A DNA stretch of 64,000 nucleotides, from the NCBI RefSeq assembly GCF_030315685.1, contig NZ_JASXSI010000011.1, forward strand, positions 62,001 through 126,000, read 5' to 3'. Position numbers and translations under genes: made by a program. The notes beneath the pieces are model-generated. The model worked only from the letters and a program-made list of their open reading frames with translations, ran no database searches and was not told the origin of the DNA. The DNA comes from Gordonia sp. ABSL11-1 (GTDB lineage Bacteria > Actinomycetota > Actinomycetes > Mycobacteriales > Mycobacteriaceae). Shown here piece by piece: positions 1 through 8,418 of the stretch (position 1 is its first letter; each line of letters begins with the position of its first letter).

Positions 1-860
1 TCGATGCCACCGTGGCGCTCGAGCGCATGGTCGGCGAGCTTGGTGCCGGCGTCGTCGGCGGTGACGTCGAGCGGGAACGCGGTGCCCTTGATCCGGTTCG
101 CGGTCTCCGACAGGGCCTCTCCGGCCTGCGGGACGTCGGCGGCGATCACATGGGCACCGTCGCGGGCGAGGACCTCGGCGATCGTCGCACCGATACCGCG
201 CGCGGCACCGGTGACCACGGCGACCTTGCCTGCCAGGGGCTTGTCCCAGTCGGCGGGCGCCGCGGCGTCGGCGTCACCGACGCGGATGACCTGTGCGTCG
301 ACGAACGCCGACTTCGCCGACAACACGAAACGGATCGTCGACTCGAGGCCGGTCAGGCCGGTCTTCGCGTCGGGGGAGACGTAGACGAGCTGTACGGTCG
401 CGCCCTTCTGTAGCTCCTTGCCGACCGAGCGGGTGAAGCCCTCGAGCGCGCGCTGTGCGATGTGCTCGTTCGGCTCCGTGACCAGTTCGGGCGTGGTGCC
501 GATGACGAGCAGGCGGGCACACGGTGCCAGCGACCGCATGTTCGGGCCGAAGAACTCGAACAGCTGCCGCAGCTCGGCGGACGAGGTGATACCGGTGGCG
601 TCGAAGACGAGTGCGCCGTACTTGTCGGCGCCGCGGCCGGTCGTCGCATTCTGGATCACGTCGTAATCCGGGGTCGACAGGATCTCGCGCAGCGGTTCGA
701 CGACGCGGCCGCTACCGCCGAGCAGCACGGGTCCGGGCAATGCGGGTTCGGACGCCTTGTAGCGACGAAGCGTCGGCGGGACCGGGAGGCCGGCCTGCTT
801 CGCGATGAACGAACCGGGCGCGGAATGGACGAAGTTCGAATACAGGCCAGTGGCTGCCAC
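1..860 (-). CDS. fabG4: 3-oxoacyl-ACP reductase FabG4-type, 3' part cut by window edge
   Basis: High-molecular-weight SDR-family beta-ketoacyl reductase, expected to reduce 3-oxoacyl-CoA/ACP with NAD(P)H. About 286 codons are visible and the C-terminal half lies outside the window. The N-terminal ~210 residues form the extra flavodoxin-like domain typical of FabG4 (it begins [18 protein letters not shown]). The true SDR domain starts with the Rossmann motif [17 protein letters not shown]. The GTG start at 858-860 is chosen because GAGGAG lies seven bases upstream. It is divergent from fadA2, the same arrangement as Rv0242c/Rv0243 in Mycobacterium tuberculosis, with a shared operator-like palindrome between them. 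Family assignment is strong; the exact substrate is not known from sequence. Confidence 0.9.
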   Translation of the reverse strand, partial: MAATGLYSNFVHSAPGSFIAKQAGLPVPPTLRRYKASEPALPGPVLLGGSGRVVEPLREILSTPDYDVIQNATTGRGADKYGALVFDATGITSSAELRQLFEFFGPNMRSLAPCARLLVIGTTPELVTEPNEHIAQRALEGFTRSVGKELQKGATVQLVYVSPDAKTGLTGLESTIRFVLSAKSAFVDAQVIRVGDADAAAPADWDKPLAGKVAVVTGAARGIGATIAEVLARDGAHVIAADVPQAGEALSETANRIKGTAFPLDVTADDAGTKLADHALERHGGI

Positions 861-959
861 GGGAGATCTCCTCTGTCTTCAACGGTGTCTTCGACGGCAG
901 GTCGAGGTGGGGAAGCAGGTGTGCGACGACGCTCACGCCGAGCGACGTTCGACAACTAA

Positions 960-975
960 CTTACTCATGAGTAAG
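960..975. promoter_or_regulatory. 16-bp perfect palindrome, candidate TetR-type operator
   Basis: CTTACTCATGAGTAAG is a perfect palindrome in the 158-bp space between divergent fabG4 and fadA2. The core TTAC-N6-GTAA recurs in front of fadE5 (7109-7122). One regulator may therefore control all three fatty-acid genes. No regulator gene is visible nearby. Confidence 0.6.
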
Positions 976-1018
976 AATAGCGTACAGACATCGAACTACA
1001 CCCCCCTGGGAGATCGAA

Positions 1019-2314
1019 GTGGCTCAGCAACCCAAGACCCGCACCCTGCGTCCGGTCGCGATCCTCGGCGGCAACCGAATCCCGTTCGCCCGCCAGGACA
1101 AGTCGTACGCCGAGGTCAGCAACCAAGAGATGTTCACCGCCGCCCTCGACGGCCTGGTGAGTCGCTTCAACCTGCAGGGCGAGCGCCTCGGCATGGTCGC
1201 CGGCGGCGCGGTGCTCAAGCATTCGCGTGATTTCAATCTCATGCGCGAATGCGTCCTCGGATCGGCCTTGTCGCCGTACACGCCCGCCTTCGACATCCAG
1301 CAGGCGTGCGGCACCGGCCTGCAGGCCATCGTCGCGGTCGCCGACGGTGTCGCGTCCGGCCGCTACGACGTCGCCGTCGGCGGTGGCGTCGACACGACCT
1401 CCGACGCCCCGATCGGTGTCTCGGAGTCGATGCGCCGGCAGATGCTGCAGGTCAACCGGGCCCGCAGCACCAAGGATCAGGTGCTGGCGGCAGCGAAGCT
1501 GCTGCCGAAACTCGGCATCGAGATCCCGCGCAACGGCGAGCCGCGCACCGGCATGTCGATGGGTGAGCACGCCGCGATCACCGCCAAGGAGTTCGGCGTC
1601 AAGCGCGCCGACCAGGACGTCCTCGCCGCGGCGAGCCATCAGAACATGGCCGCCGCCTACGACGCCGGGTTCTTCGACGATCTGATCACGCCGTTCCTCG
1701 GGCTGACCCGCGACGAGAACCTGCGTGCCGATTCGTCGGTCGAGAAGCTGGCCAAGCTCAAGCCGGTCTTCGGTGTCTCGCTCGGCGACGCCACGATGAC
1801 CGCCGGCAACTCCACCCCGCTCACCGACGGCGCGTCGACGGTCCTGCTGGCCAGCGACGAGTGGGCAGACGAGAAGGGCCTGCCCGTGCAGGCCTACCTC
1901 ATCGACAGCGAGACCGCCGCGGTCGACTACGTCAACGGACCCGACGGGCTTCTCATGGCGCCGACCTATGCCGTGCCGCGTCTGCTCGAGCGCAACGGAC
2001 TCACGCTGCAGGACTTCGACTTCTACGAGATCCACGAGGCGTTCGCCTCGGTCGTGCTGGCGACCCTGACCGCATGGGAGTCCGAGGAGTACTGCAAGGA
2101 GCGCCTGGGCCTCGACAACGCGCTCGGTGCCATCGACCGGACCAAGCTCAACGTGCACGGTTCGTCGCTGGCTGCGGGACATCCGTTCGCGGCCACCGGT
2201 GGCCGGATCGTCGCGCAGGCGGCGAAGACCATCAAGGCCAACGGCGGTGGACGCGCCCTCGTGTCGATCTGCGCGGCCGGTGGTCAGGGTGTGACGGCGA
2301 TCATCGAAGGCTGA
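1019..2314 (+). CDS. fadA2: acetyl-CoA C-acetyltransferase (thiolase) FadA2
   Basis: A 431-residue thiolase that condenses or cleaves acyl-CoA at the beta-keto position. The acyl-enzyme cysteine is at about residue 97 in QQACGTGLQ. The HEAFAS motif is about two thirds along, and the C-terminal catalytic loop reads CAAGGQG; all three catalytic elements are present. GTG start at 1019 with GGGAG six bases upstream. It pairs divergently with fabG4 and lies 2.9 kb from fadE5, matching the conserved mycobacterial fabG4-fadA2-fadE5 neighbourhood, with a VanW gene and an SDR gene inserted between. A role in beta-oxidation or sterol/fatty-acid turnover is inferred from the neighbours. Confidence 0.93.
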   Translation: MAQQPKTRTLRPVAILGGNRIPFARQDKSYAEVSNQEMFTAALDGLVSRFNLQGERLGMVAGGAVLKHSRDFNLMRECVLGSALSPYTPAFDIQQACGTGLQAIVAVADGVASGRYDVAVGGGVDTTSDAPIGVSESMRRQMLQVNRARSTKDQVLAAAKLLPKLGIEIPRNGEPRTGMSMGEHAAITAKEFGVKRADQDVLAAASHQNMAAAYDAGFFDDLITPFLGLTRDENLRADSSVEKLAKLKPVFGVSLGDATMTAGNSTPLTDGASTVLLASDEWADEKGLPVQAYLIDSETAAVDYVNGPDGLLMAPTYAVPRLLERNGLTLQDFDFYEIHEAFASVVLATLTAWESEEYCKERLGLDNALGAIDRTKLNVHGSSLAAGHPFAATGGRIVAQAAKTIKANGGGRALVSICAAGGQGVTAIIEG

Positions 2315-2485
2315 ATCGTTTTTCAACATCTCGAAGCGGTAAATGACGGGCCCTGACCTGCGGTGAGTGTGCGAGATCATTCGCCCAGGTCGGGCCTGTT
2401 GCGCAACAATCAGGTCACACCTCACGGAAATTTCCTCGCGGAAAGATGTAACGCGACGAGAAATAGCGTAGATATACGAGTAGCT

Positions 2486-2526
2486 CCGGCTGAGCTGCCA
2501 GACCCCCGACCCGGCAGCTCGGCCGG
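2486..2526 (+). terminator. strong hairpin, probable intrinsic terminator
   Basis: A 14-bp stem (CCGGCTGAGCTGCC at 2486-2499 pairing with 2513-2526, one G-U) with a 13-base loop, followed by CTTCTTTT. It lies ~170 bp after fadA2 and just before the VanW gene, so it would insulate that gene from read-through. Confidence 0.7.
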
Positions 2527-2562
2527 GGCGCCTTCTTTTCCAGCGCCCCTTATGGTTGTGAC

Positions 2563-4251
2563 GTGAGCAGATACCCGGCCGTGCGTGCGGTGCTGCGTAT
2601 CGTCGTCGGAGTCCTCGCGCTCGCCGGCATCGCGCTGGCCACCGACCTCATCCTCACCAAGGGATCCACCGCGCGTGGTGTCGTCGTCGCCGGCATCCCG
2701 GCCGGACACCTCGACGACGCGCAGGCGCAGACCGTTCTCGATGACCTCGCCGATCGCGCCACCCGCCGGGTCGCGTTGAGCACATCGACCGGCACCGTGA
2801 CCGTGCCCCCGGATGCGCTCGGGCTGACCTTCGACCGCGACGCCACCCTCGAACGGATGATGGAACAGCCCCGCAACCCGGTCACGCGGGCGCTCGGCCT
2901 GGTGGGGGTCGAGCGGACTGTGCAACCGGTCGTGCGGGTCGACCGCGCGGCCGTGGACGCCACGCTCGACGCGAACCGTCCCACCCTCGAGAAGGCCGCC
3001 GTCGAAGGTGGGGTGCACTACGACGGTGCCACCCCGGTCGCCGACCTCCCGGCGGCGGGCCAACGGGTGGCCCGCGACGCCGCGATGGCGACGCTGGCGG
3101 ATCGCTGGCTCTACGCCACGCCCGTGTCCCTTCCGCTGGAGGACTTCTCACCGACGGTCTCCGCCGATGTGGTGCGCCAGACCGTGGCCGGCGCCGCCAT
3201 CCGCGCTGTCGCCGGGCAGCTGACGTTCCGCGGAACGCGACCCACGACGGTCCGCGTCGAGCCGGCGCAACTCGGCTCGATCCTGACGTTCGGACCCGAC
3301 GGCAACGGCGGTCTGCGGCCCGTGATCGACCGCAAACGTGGCGTCGAGCTGCTCGGTCCGAGGCTGGCCCGGACCGAACGTGCACCCGTCGAGGCGAGGA
3401 TCAGTGTGTCGTCGGGCCGGCCGACGGTAGTGCCCTCGCGCGACGGCTCCCGGGTCGACTGGGAGAAGACGTTCGACTCGGCCACGGCCGTCGCCACCGG
3501 CGCCGACGCCTCCGACGCGCGTGTCGTCGAAGTCGCCTACGAGCAGGTCAAGCCACGCCTGGACACCGCGGCCGCGAACAGGCTCGGGATCCGCGAGGTC
3601 GTCAGCGAGTTCAGCACCTCCGGATTCAGCAGCGAGTCAGGGGAGAACATCCGTCTCGTCGCGCAGGAAGTCGACGGTGCGCTCGTGAAGCCGGGTGCGA
3701 CGTTCTCGCTCAACACCCACACCGGGCCGCGGGGCAGCGCCCAGGGATACGTGACGTCGACGATCATCGATCACGGCCATGCCGAGAAGGCCGTCGGCGG
3801 TGGCATCTCCCAGTTCGCGACGACGCTCTACAACGCCGCCTACTTCGCCGGACTCGAGGACGTCGACCACACCGAACACAGCTACTACATCTCCCGCTAT
3901 CCCGAGGCGCGTGAGGCGACCGTCTTCGAAGGCGCCATCGACCTGAAGTTCCGCAACAACTCTCGCACGGGCATCTATATCGAGACCGGGTGGTCGCCGT
4001 CGGGTGTGACCGTGCGGCTGTGGGGGACCAAGACGCGCGAGGTGCAGTCGGTCACCGGCGACCGGTCGGCCTACACCGATCCGCCGTCGCTGAAGTTCCC
4101 GAAAGGCGACAACTGCATCGCGTCGAGTGGCAGTCGCGGCTTCACCACGTCGAACACGCGGATCATCACCGACGTGCGAACCGGTGCCGAGATCGGACGG
4201 CACACCCGGACCGTGAAGTACGACCCGGAACCCAAGGTGTCCTGCGTCTGA
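2563..4251 (+). CDS. VanW family envelope protein
   Basis: A 562-residue protein with an N-terminal membrane anchor or signal sequence (residues ~8-27, VLRIVVGVLALAGIALATDL). Repeated all-beta regions resembling the putative peptidoglycan-binding domain follow, then a VanW domain at roughly residues 345-490 (around GATFSLNTHTGP and AVGGGISQFATTLYNAA). Two cysteines lie near the C-terminus (DNCIASS and the last residues KVSCV). VanW itself has no established enzymatic activity; a cell-wall role is inferred from the domains. The GTG start has no clear Shine-Dalgarno, but TATGGT sits six bases upstream, so a leaderless transcript is plausible. It sits alone between lipid genes. Confidence 0.85.
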   Translation: MSRYPAVRAVLRIVVGVLALAGIALATDLILTKGSTARGVVVAGIPAGHLDDAQAQTVLDDLADRATRRVALSTSTGTVTVPPDALGLTFDRDATLERMMEQPRNPVTRALGLVGVERTVQPVVRVDRAAVDATLDANRPTLEKAAVEGGVHYDGATPVADLPAAGQRVARDAAMATLADRWLYATPVSLPLEDFSPTVSADVVRQTVAGAAIRAVAGQLTFRGTRPTTVRVEPAQLGSILTFGPDGNGGLRPVIDRKRGVELLGPRLARTERAPVEARISVSSGRPTVVPSRDGSRVDWEKTFDSATAVATGADASDARVVEVAYEQVKPRLDTAAANRLGIREVVSEFSTSGFSSESGENIRLVAQEVDGALVKPGATFSLNTHTGPRGSAQGYVTSTIIDHGHAEKAVGGGISQFATTLYNAAYFAGLEDVDHTEHSYYISRYPEAREATVFEGAIDLKFRNNSRTGIYIETGWSPSGVTVRLWGTKTREVQSVTGDRSAYTDPPSLKFPKGDNCIASSGSRGFTTSNTRIITDVRTGAEIGRHTRTVKYDPEPKVSCV

Positions 4252-4321
4252 TCCCGGACTCGCAGATCGGAGTCCGATCCCCTCTGGACCGAGCGATAGA
4301 ACGCTCGATAGGCTCCGGAAC

Positions 4322-5098
4322 GTGGATATCAACGGAGCTAGTGCAATTGTCACGGGCGGCGCATCCGGCATCGGTGCGGCGTCGGTTCGCCAGCTGGCGG
4401 CCAAGGGGGCCAAGGTCGTCGTCGCCGACCTGCAGGCCGACAAGGGGGAGGAGCTGGCCAAGGAGGTCGGCGGGATCTTCGTGCCTGTCGACGTCACCGA
4501 CACCGCGCAGATCGAGGCGGCCATCAACGCCGCCGGCGAGCTCGGCCCGCTGCGGGCGCTGGTGAACTCGGCCGGCATCGGCTGGGCGCAGCGGACGATC
4601 GGCAAGGACGGCGAGTTCGCCTCCGCCCACAACCTCGATGCGTACAAGAAGGTCATCGCGATCAACCTGGTCGGCACCTTCGACTTCATCCGTCTCGCCG
4701 CCACCGCGATGAGCCGCAACGAGCCGCTGGAATCCGGCGAGCGCGGTGCGATCGTCAACATGGCCAGCGTGGCGGCGTTCGACGGTCAGATCGGCCAGGC
4801 GTCGTATTCGTCGTCGAAGGGCGGTGTCGTCGGCATGACCCTGCCGGTCGCCCGTGACCTCGCCGCCGTCGGCGTGCGTGTCAACACCATCGCCCCCGGC
4901 CTGATCGACACCCCGATCTACGGCGAGGGGGAGGCCGCCGAGGCGTTCAAGGCGAAGCTCGGCGAGTCCGTGCTGTTCCCGCACCGTCTCGGCAAGCCGG
5001 ACGAACTGGCCTCGATGGTCGTCGAGCTGGTCACCAACTCGTACATGAACGCCGAGGTGATCCGCGTCGACGGCGGCATCCGGATGCCTCCGAAGTAG
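4322..5098 (+). CDS. SDR-family 3-hydroxyacyl-CoA dehydrogenase-like protein
   Basis: A 258-residue classical short-chain dehydrogenase. The cofactor motif is TGGASGIGAAS (residues ~12-22), the NSAG motif is near residue 87, and the catalytic Ser-Tyr-Lys set appears as MASVAAFDGQ...YSSSKGG. Asp in VVVADLQ after beta-2 favours NAD(H). The sequence resembles type II 3-hydroxyacyl-CoA dehydrogenases (HSD17B10-like), which fits the neighbouring fadA2 and fadE5 as a beta-oxidation step, but the substrate is inferred. The GTG start is preceded by TAGGCT at seven bases with TGGACC 18 bases further up, so it may be leaderless. It converges on fadE5. Confidence 0.88.
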   Translation: MDINGASAIVTGGASGIGAASVRQLAAKGAKVVVADLQADKGEELAKEVGGIFVPVDVTDTAQIEAAINAAGELGPLRALVNSAGIGWAQRTIGKDGEFASAHNLDAYKKVIAINLVGTFDFIRLAATAMSRNEPLESGERGAIVNMASVAAFDGQIGQASYSSSKGGVVGMTLPVARDLAAVGVRVNTIAPGLIDTPIYGEGEAAEAFKAKLGESVLFPHRLGKPDELASMVVELVTNSYMNAEVIRVDGGIRMPPK

Positions 5099-5108
5099 TC
5101 CCCGAAAC

Positions 5109-5180
5109 AGTTCTTCCCCCGGCTCTGTTTTCTTCCGCCAGTTGCAACTGGCGGAAGAAAACAGAACCGGGGGAAGAACT
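5109..5180. terminator. 72-bp near-perfect palindrome between convergent genes
   Basis: Two 36-bp arms (5109-5144 and 5145-5180) are reverse complements with a single mismatch and no spacer (centre TTGCAA). It begins 11 bases after the SDR stop and ends 33 bases before the fadE5 stop. It would act as a hairpin terminator for both strands; each arm also carries TTTTC/GAAAA runs. Function is inferred from position and symmetry. Confidence 0.75.
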
Positions 5181-5212
5181 TTCAGGGTCGGGGCGCGACG
5201 GCCGGTGGCCGG

Positions 5213-7048
5213 TCAGAAGACCGACTCGTCGACCTCCATGATGTCGGCGTCGATGTTCTCGACGGTGCCGCGGATCGCGGTCAGCTGCGGGAGCATCGAC
5301 TTGGCGAAGAAGCTCGCGACCGCGATCTTGCCCTCATAGAACGACTTGTCGTCCGACGACACGCCCGCATCGAGTGCGGCGAGCGCGATCTCGGCCTGAC
5401 GCAGCAGCAGCCAGCCGATGATCAGGTCGCCGACGGAGAGCAGGAACCGCACGGAGCCGAGGCCGACCTTATACAGCTCGGCCGGGTTCTCCTGGGCGTT
5501 CATCAGGTACCCGGTGAGGGTGGCGGTCATCGCCTGCACGTCGTCCATCGCGGTCTTCAGCAGAGCGCGCTCCGCCTTCAGGCGACCATTGCCGGCCTCG
5601 GTGTCGAGGAACTTCTGGATCTGGCCGGCGACGTGGGCGAAGGCTTGACCCTTGTCGCGGATGATCTTGCGGAAGAAGAAGTCCTGCGCCTGGATGGCCG
5701 TGGTGCCCTCGTACAGCGAGTCGATCTTGGAGTCGCGGATGTACTGCTCGATCGGGTAGTCCTGCAGGAAGCCCGAACCGCCCAGCGTCTGCAGCGACTC
5801 GTGGCCGAGGATGCCGTAGGCACGCTCGGAGCCGACACCCTTCACGATCGGCAGCAGCAGATCGTTGACCTTGTGCGCCATCTCGGCGTCGGCGCCGGAG
5901 ACGATCTTCGCGGCGACGGGGTCCTGGTGCGATGCGGTGTAGAGGTAGACGGCACGCAGACCCTCGGCGTAGGCCTTCTGGGTCATCAGCGAACGGCGGA
6001 CATCCGGGTGATGGGTGATCGTCACGCGCGGCGCGGTCTTGTCGGTCATCTGGGTCAGGTCGGCACCCTGGACACGCTCCTTCGCGTAGTCGAGAGCGTT
6101 GAGGTAGCCGGTCGACAGCGTCGAGATGGCCTTGGTGCCCACCATCATCCGGGCGTGCTCGATGACGTCGAACATCTGCGCGATGCCGTCGTGTACCTCG
6201 CCGACGAGCCAGCCGACGGCCGGGGTGCCGTGCTGACCGAAGCTCAGCTCACAGGTCGCCGACGCCTTGATGCCCATCTTGTGCTCGACGTTGGTGACGA
6301 AGACGCCGTTGCGCTCGCCGAGCTCGCCGGTCTCGTGGTCGAAGTGGAACTTCGGCACGAAGAACAGCGACAGGCCCTTGGTGCCCGGCTTGGCGCCCTC
6401 GGGGCGGGCCAGCACGAGGTGGAAGATGTTCTCGGTCATGTCCTGGTCGGCGGAGGTGATGAACCGCTTCACGCCGTCGATGTGCCAGGTGCCGTCCTCC
6501 TGCTTGACGGCCTTGGTGCGCGCGGCGCCCACGTCGGAGCCGGCGTCCGGCTCGGTGAGCACCATCGTTGCGCCCCAGCCACGTTCGGAGCAGATGGCCG
6601 CCCACTTCTTCTGCTCGTCGGTGCCGTTGTCGAAGAAGATGTTGGCGAAGCCCGAGCCGGCGGCGTACATGAAGACCGGAGGATTGGCGCCCAGGATCAT
6701 CTCGCCGATGGCCCAGTACAGCGAGCGCGGGGCGGGCAAGCCGCCGAGCTCCTCGTCGATGCCGATCTTGTCCCAACCACCCTCGACGAGGGCGTTGTAG
6801 GAGGCGGCGAAGCTCTTGGGGATGGTGACGCTGTGGGTCTCCGGGTCGAACACCGGCGGATTGCGATCGGCGTCGGTGAACGACTCGGCGATCGGCCCCT
6901 CGGCCAGGCTCTTGACCTCACGGAGCATGTCGACGGCGGTCTCGTGATCGAGGTCGCCGAAGTCCCCGTCCTCCAGGACCTTGTCGAGTTCGAACATCTC
7001 GAACAGGTTGAAGTGCAGGTCACGCATGTTGCTCTTGTAATGGCCCAT
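5213..7048 (-). CDS. fadE5: acyl-CoA dehydrogenase FadE5
   Basis: A 611-residue FAD-dependent acyl-CoA dehydrogenase catalysing the alpha,beta-desaturation step of beta-oxidation. It is longer than a standard ~390-residue ACAD because it carries the C-terminal helical extension of the FadE5/AidB-like group. Visible landmarks are the central motif [13 protein letters not shown] and the flavin-pocket segment [13 protein letters not shown]. The later stretch ending in the [17 protein letters not shown] segment (about residues 480-500) is the usual ACAD C-terminal motif. ATG start with AGGAAG upstream. It is 2.9 kb from fadA2 and fabG4, and its promoter region has a palindrome related to theirs. 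Broad chain-length use is known for mycobacterial FadE5 and is inferred here. Confidence 0.93.
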   Translation of the reverse strand: MGHYKSNMRDLHFNLFEMFELDKVLEDGDFGDLDHETAVDMLREVKSLAEGPIAESFTDADRNPPVFDPETHSVTIPKSFAASYNALVEGGWDKIGIDEELGGLPAPRSLYWAIGEMILGANPPVFMYAAGSGFANIFFDNGTDEQKKWAAICSERGWGATMVLTEPDAGSDVGAARTKAVKQEDGTWHIDGVKRFITSADQDMTENIFHLVLARPEGAKPGTKGLSLFFVPKFHFDHETGELGERNGVFVTNVEHKMGIKASATCELSFGQHGTPAVGWLVGEVHDGIAQMFDVIEHARMMVGTKAISTLSTGYLNALDYAKERVQGADLTQMTDKTAPRVTITHHPDVRRSLMTQKAYAEGLRAVYLYTASHQDPVAAKIVSGADAEMAHKVNDLLLPIVKGVGSERAYGILGHESLQTLGGSGFLQDYPIEQYIRDSKIDSLYEGTTAIQAQDFFFRKIIRDKGQAFAHVAGQIQKFLDTEAGNGRLKAERALLKTAMDDVQAMTATLTGYLMNAQENPAELYKVGLGSVRFLLSVGDLIIGWLLLRQAEIALAALDAGVSSDDKSFYEGKIAVASFFAKSMLPQLTAIRGTVENIDADIMEVDESVF

Positions 7049-7101
7049 GGAAAAACTTCCTTCTCTGACAGGTCTGGGTGGGCTATGAGTCCTGGGCGCG
7101 A

Positions 7102-7122
7102 GAGTAAGTTACTCGCCGGTAA
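7102..7122. promoter_or_regulatory. operator-like overlapping palindromes upstream of fadE5
   Basis: GAGTAAGTTACTC (7102-7114) is an inverted repeat. It overlaps TTACTCGCCGGTAA (7109-7122), which has the same TTAC-N6-GTAA core as the site between fabG4 and fadA2. It lies 54-74 bases upstream of the fadE5 start. Probably the same regulator acts here. Confidence 0.55.
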
Positions 7123-7223
7123 CTACAGGATAGCGCCATCCGGGGTACAGAGCAATTGATCGGTCTGTGATCTGCGTCGACCGAGGTGAGCGGTCGCGGC
7201 GGGTCACCCGCCCGCAGGTGTGC

Positions 7224-7994
7224 CTACAGGGCTTCTCGCAGGTAGGCGAGATCTGTCGGGATCCCGTCGGCGGGGGTCTCCAGGATGACCGGGGCATCGG
7301 CCGCGGCGGCCACGGCGACGAGAACCTCGGGATCGATGTGTCCGTCGCCGAGGTTGGCGTGCCGGTCGCGACCGGAGTCGAACTCATCACGCGAGTTGTT
7401 GAGGTGCACCAGATCGATCCGCCCGGTGATGCCCTTGACGCGTTCGACGAGTCCGACCAGATCCTCGCCGCCGGCCCAGGCATGGCAGGTGTCGAGGCAG
7501 AAACCGGCCTGCTCGAAGTCGCCGACCGACTCCCACAGCCGGTCGATGGCCTCGAGGGTGCGGGCCATCGCGTGATCGCCGCCCGCGGTGTTCTCGATCA
7601 GGATCGGGACGCCGAATCCGCCCTTGTCGACCTGACGGTCGAAGAGCTTGCGCCAGTTGGCGAATCCCTCCTTGGCGTCCTCGCCGTCGCGCAGGTGGCC
7701 GCCGTGTACGACCAGGCCGAAGGCGCCGAGCTCGGCGGCCGCGGTCGCCTGCTGCTCGACCGCCTTGCGTGACGGCATCCGCAGCCGGTTGTTCAGGCTG
7801 GCGACGTTGATCTGGTAGCTGGAGTGGACGACGACGTCGATCTCGGAGTCGCGGATCGCGGCCGCGTCGTCGCGAGCCTCCGGCTTCTTCCAGCTCTGTG
7901 GATCGGTCACGAACATCTGGAAGACGTCGATGCCGAGTTCGCTCGCGGTGGACAGGGGGTCGGCGTCCTCACGCAGATGTGCTCCGATGCGCAT
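7224..7994 (-). CDS. nfo: deoxyribonuclease IV (endonuclease IV)
   Basis: A 256-residue AP endonuclease of the xylose-isomerase-like TIM-barrel family, cleaving DNA 5' of abasic sites in base-excision repair. Metal-ligand motifs are recognisable: VVHSSYQINVAS, LVVHGGHLRDG, ILIENTAGG, FCLDTCHAWAGG, DLVHLNNSRDEFDSGRDRHANLGDG and the last ETPAD. The H-N-S-x-D segment with downstream RHxNLGxG is diagnostic. Length fits the family (250-290). ATG start at 7994. It reads in the same direction as a small conserved gene upstream, 39 bases away. Confidence 0.95.
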   Translation of the reverse strand: MRIGAHLREDADPLSTASELGIDVFQMFVTDPQSWKKPEARDDAAAIRDSEIDVVVHSSYQINVASLNNRLRMPSRKAVEQQATAAAELGAFGLVVHGGHLRDGEDAKEGFANWRKLFDRQVDKGGFGVPILIENTAGGDHAMARTLEAIDRLWESVGDFEQAGFCLDTCHAWAGGEDLVGLVERVKGITGRIDLVHLNNSRDEFDSGRDRHANLGDGHIDPEVLVAVAAAADAPVILETPADGIPTDLAYLREAL

Positions 7995-8033
7995 GGGTCA
8001 AACGATAGTGCCCCGTGGCGAGGAGCCCTGCTC

Positions 8034-8249
8034 TCAGTCGTCGAGTGCGGGGACCGTCTCGATGGTGATCGGCACTCCGGTGGCGATGAGCAGGCGGCAG
8101 GGCGCGTCGCTGCCGTGATACAGACTGAGCCACTCGTGACCTCTGCTGCCCGCTGCGTACACGGTGTCGAGGGTGCGGTTGAGTCGCTGCTCCGCTTCCT
8201 TGGTGATGATGTAGCGCTGGTCGCCGTAACGCAGATACCGGTCGGGCAC
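8034..8249 (-). CDS. small conserved hypothetical protein, 71 aa
   Basis: A 71-residue protein beginning MPDRYLRYGDQRYIITKEAEQ; no catalytic motif or membrane segment is visible. I do not recognise the family. The gene looks real: the GTG start has GGAGGAG at good distance, TAGGAT is found ~45 bases upstream, codon use is like the neighbours, and it sits 39 bases upstream of nfo on the same strand. Central residues (RGHEWLSLYHGSDAPCRLLI) suggest a small alpha/beta fold. Confidence 0.65.
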   Translation of the reverse strand: MPDRYLRYGDQRYIITKEAEQRLNRTLDTVYAAGSRGHEWLSLYHGSDAPCRLLIATGVPITIETVPALDD

Positions 8250-8418
8250 CGGGACTCCTCCCCATCGGTGTGATACCGATCACCATCCTAGGTGTTGTCC
8301 CAACAGTTCACCGAGCACCCGGCGGTTTGCCGGGCCCCGAACAGGGAATGATCACTAGGCTGACGGCAGGTGAACGTGCAGGGTGCCCCGACGTGGGCGT
8401 GGGTGGGCAGGAACTCGG

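Noticed and set aside
965..2425. Long minus-strand open frame (486 aa) opposite fadA2
   Set aside because: It lies over a clear thiolase gene, has Arg/Gly/Asp-rich composition typical of the reverse frame of GC-rich genes, and shows no domain.
4291..4306. GAGCG-N6-CGCTC inverted repeat before the SDR gene as an operator
   Set aside because: Five-base arms are expected often in GC-rich spacer DNA and there is no second copy to support it.
5633..7159. 508-aa plus-strand open frame opposite fadE5
   Set aside because: Reverse shadow of acyl-CoA dehydrogenase motifs; no independent support.
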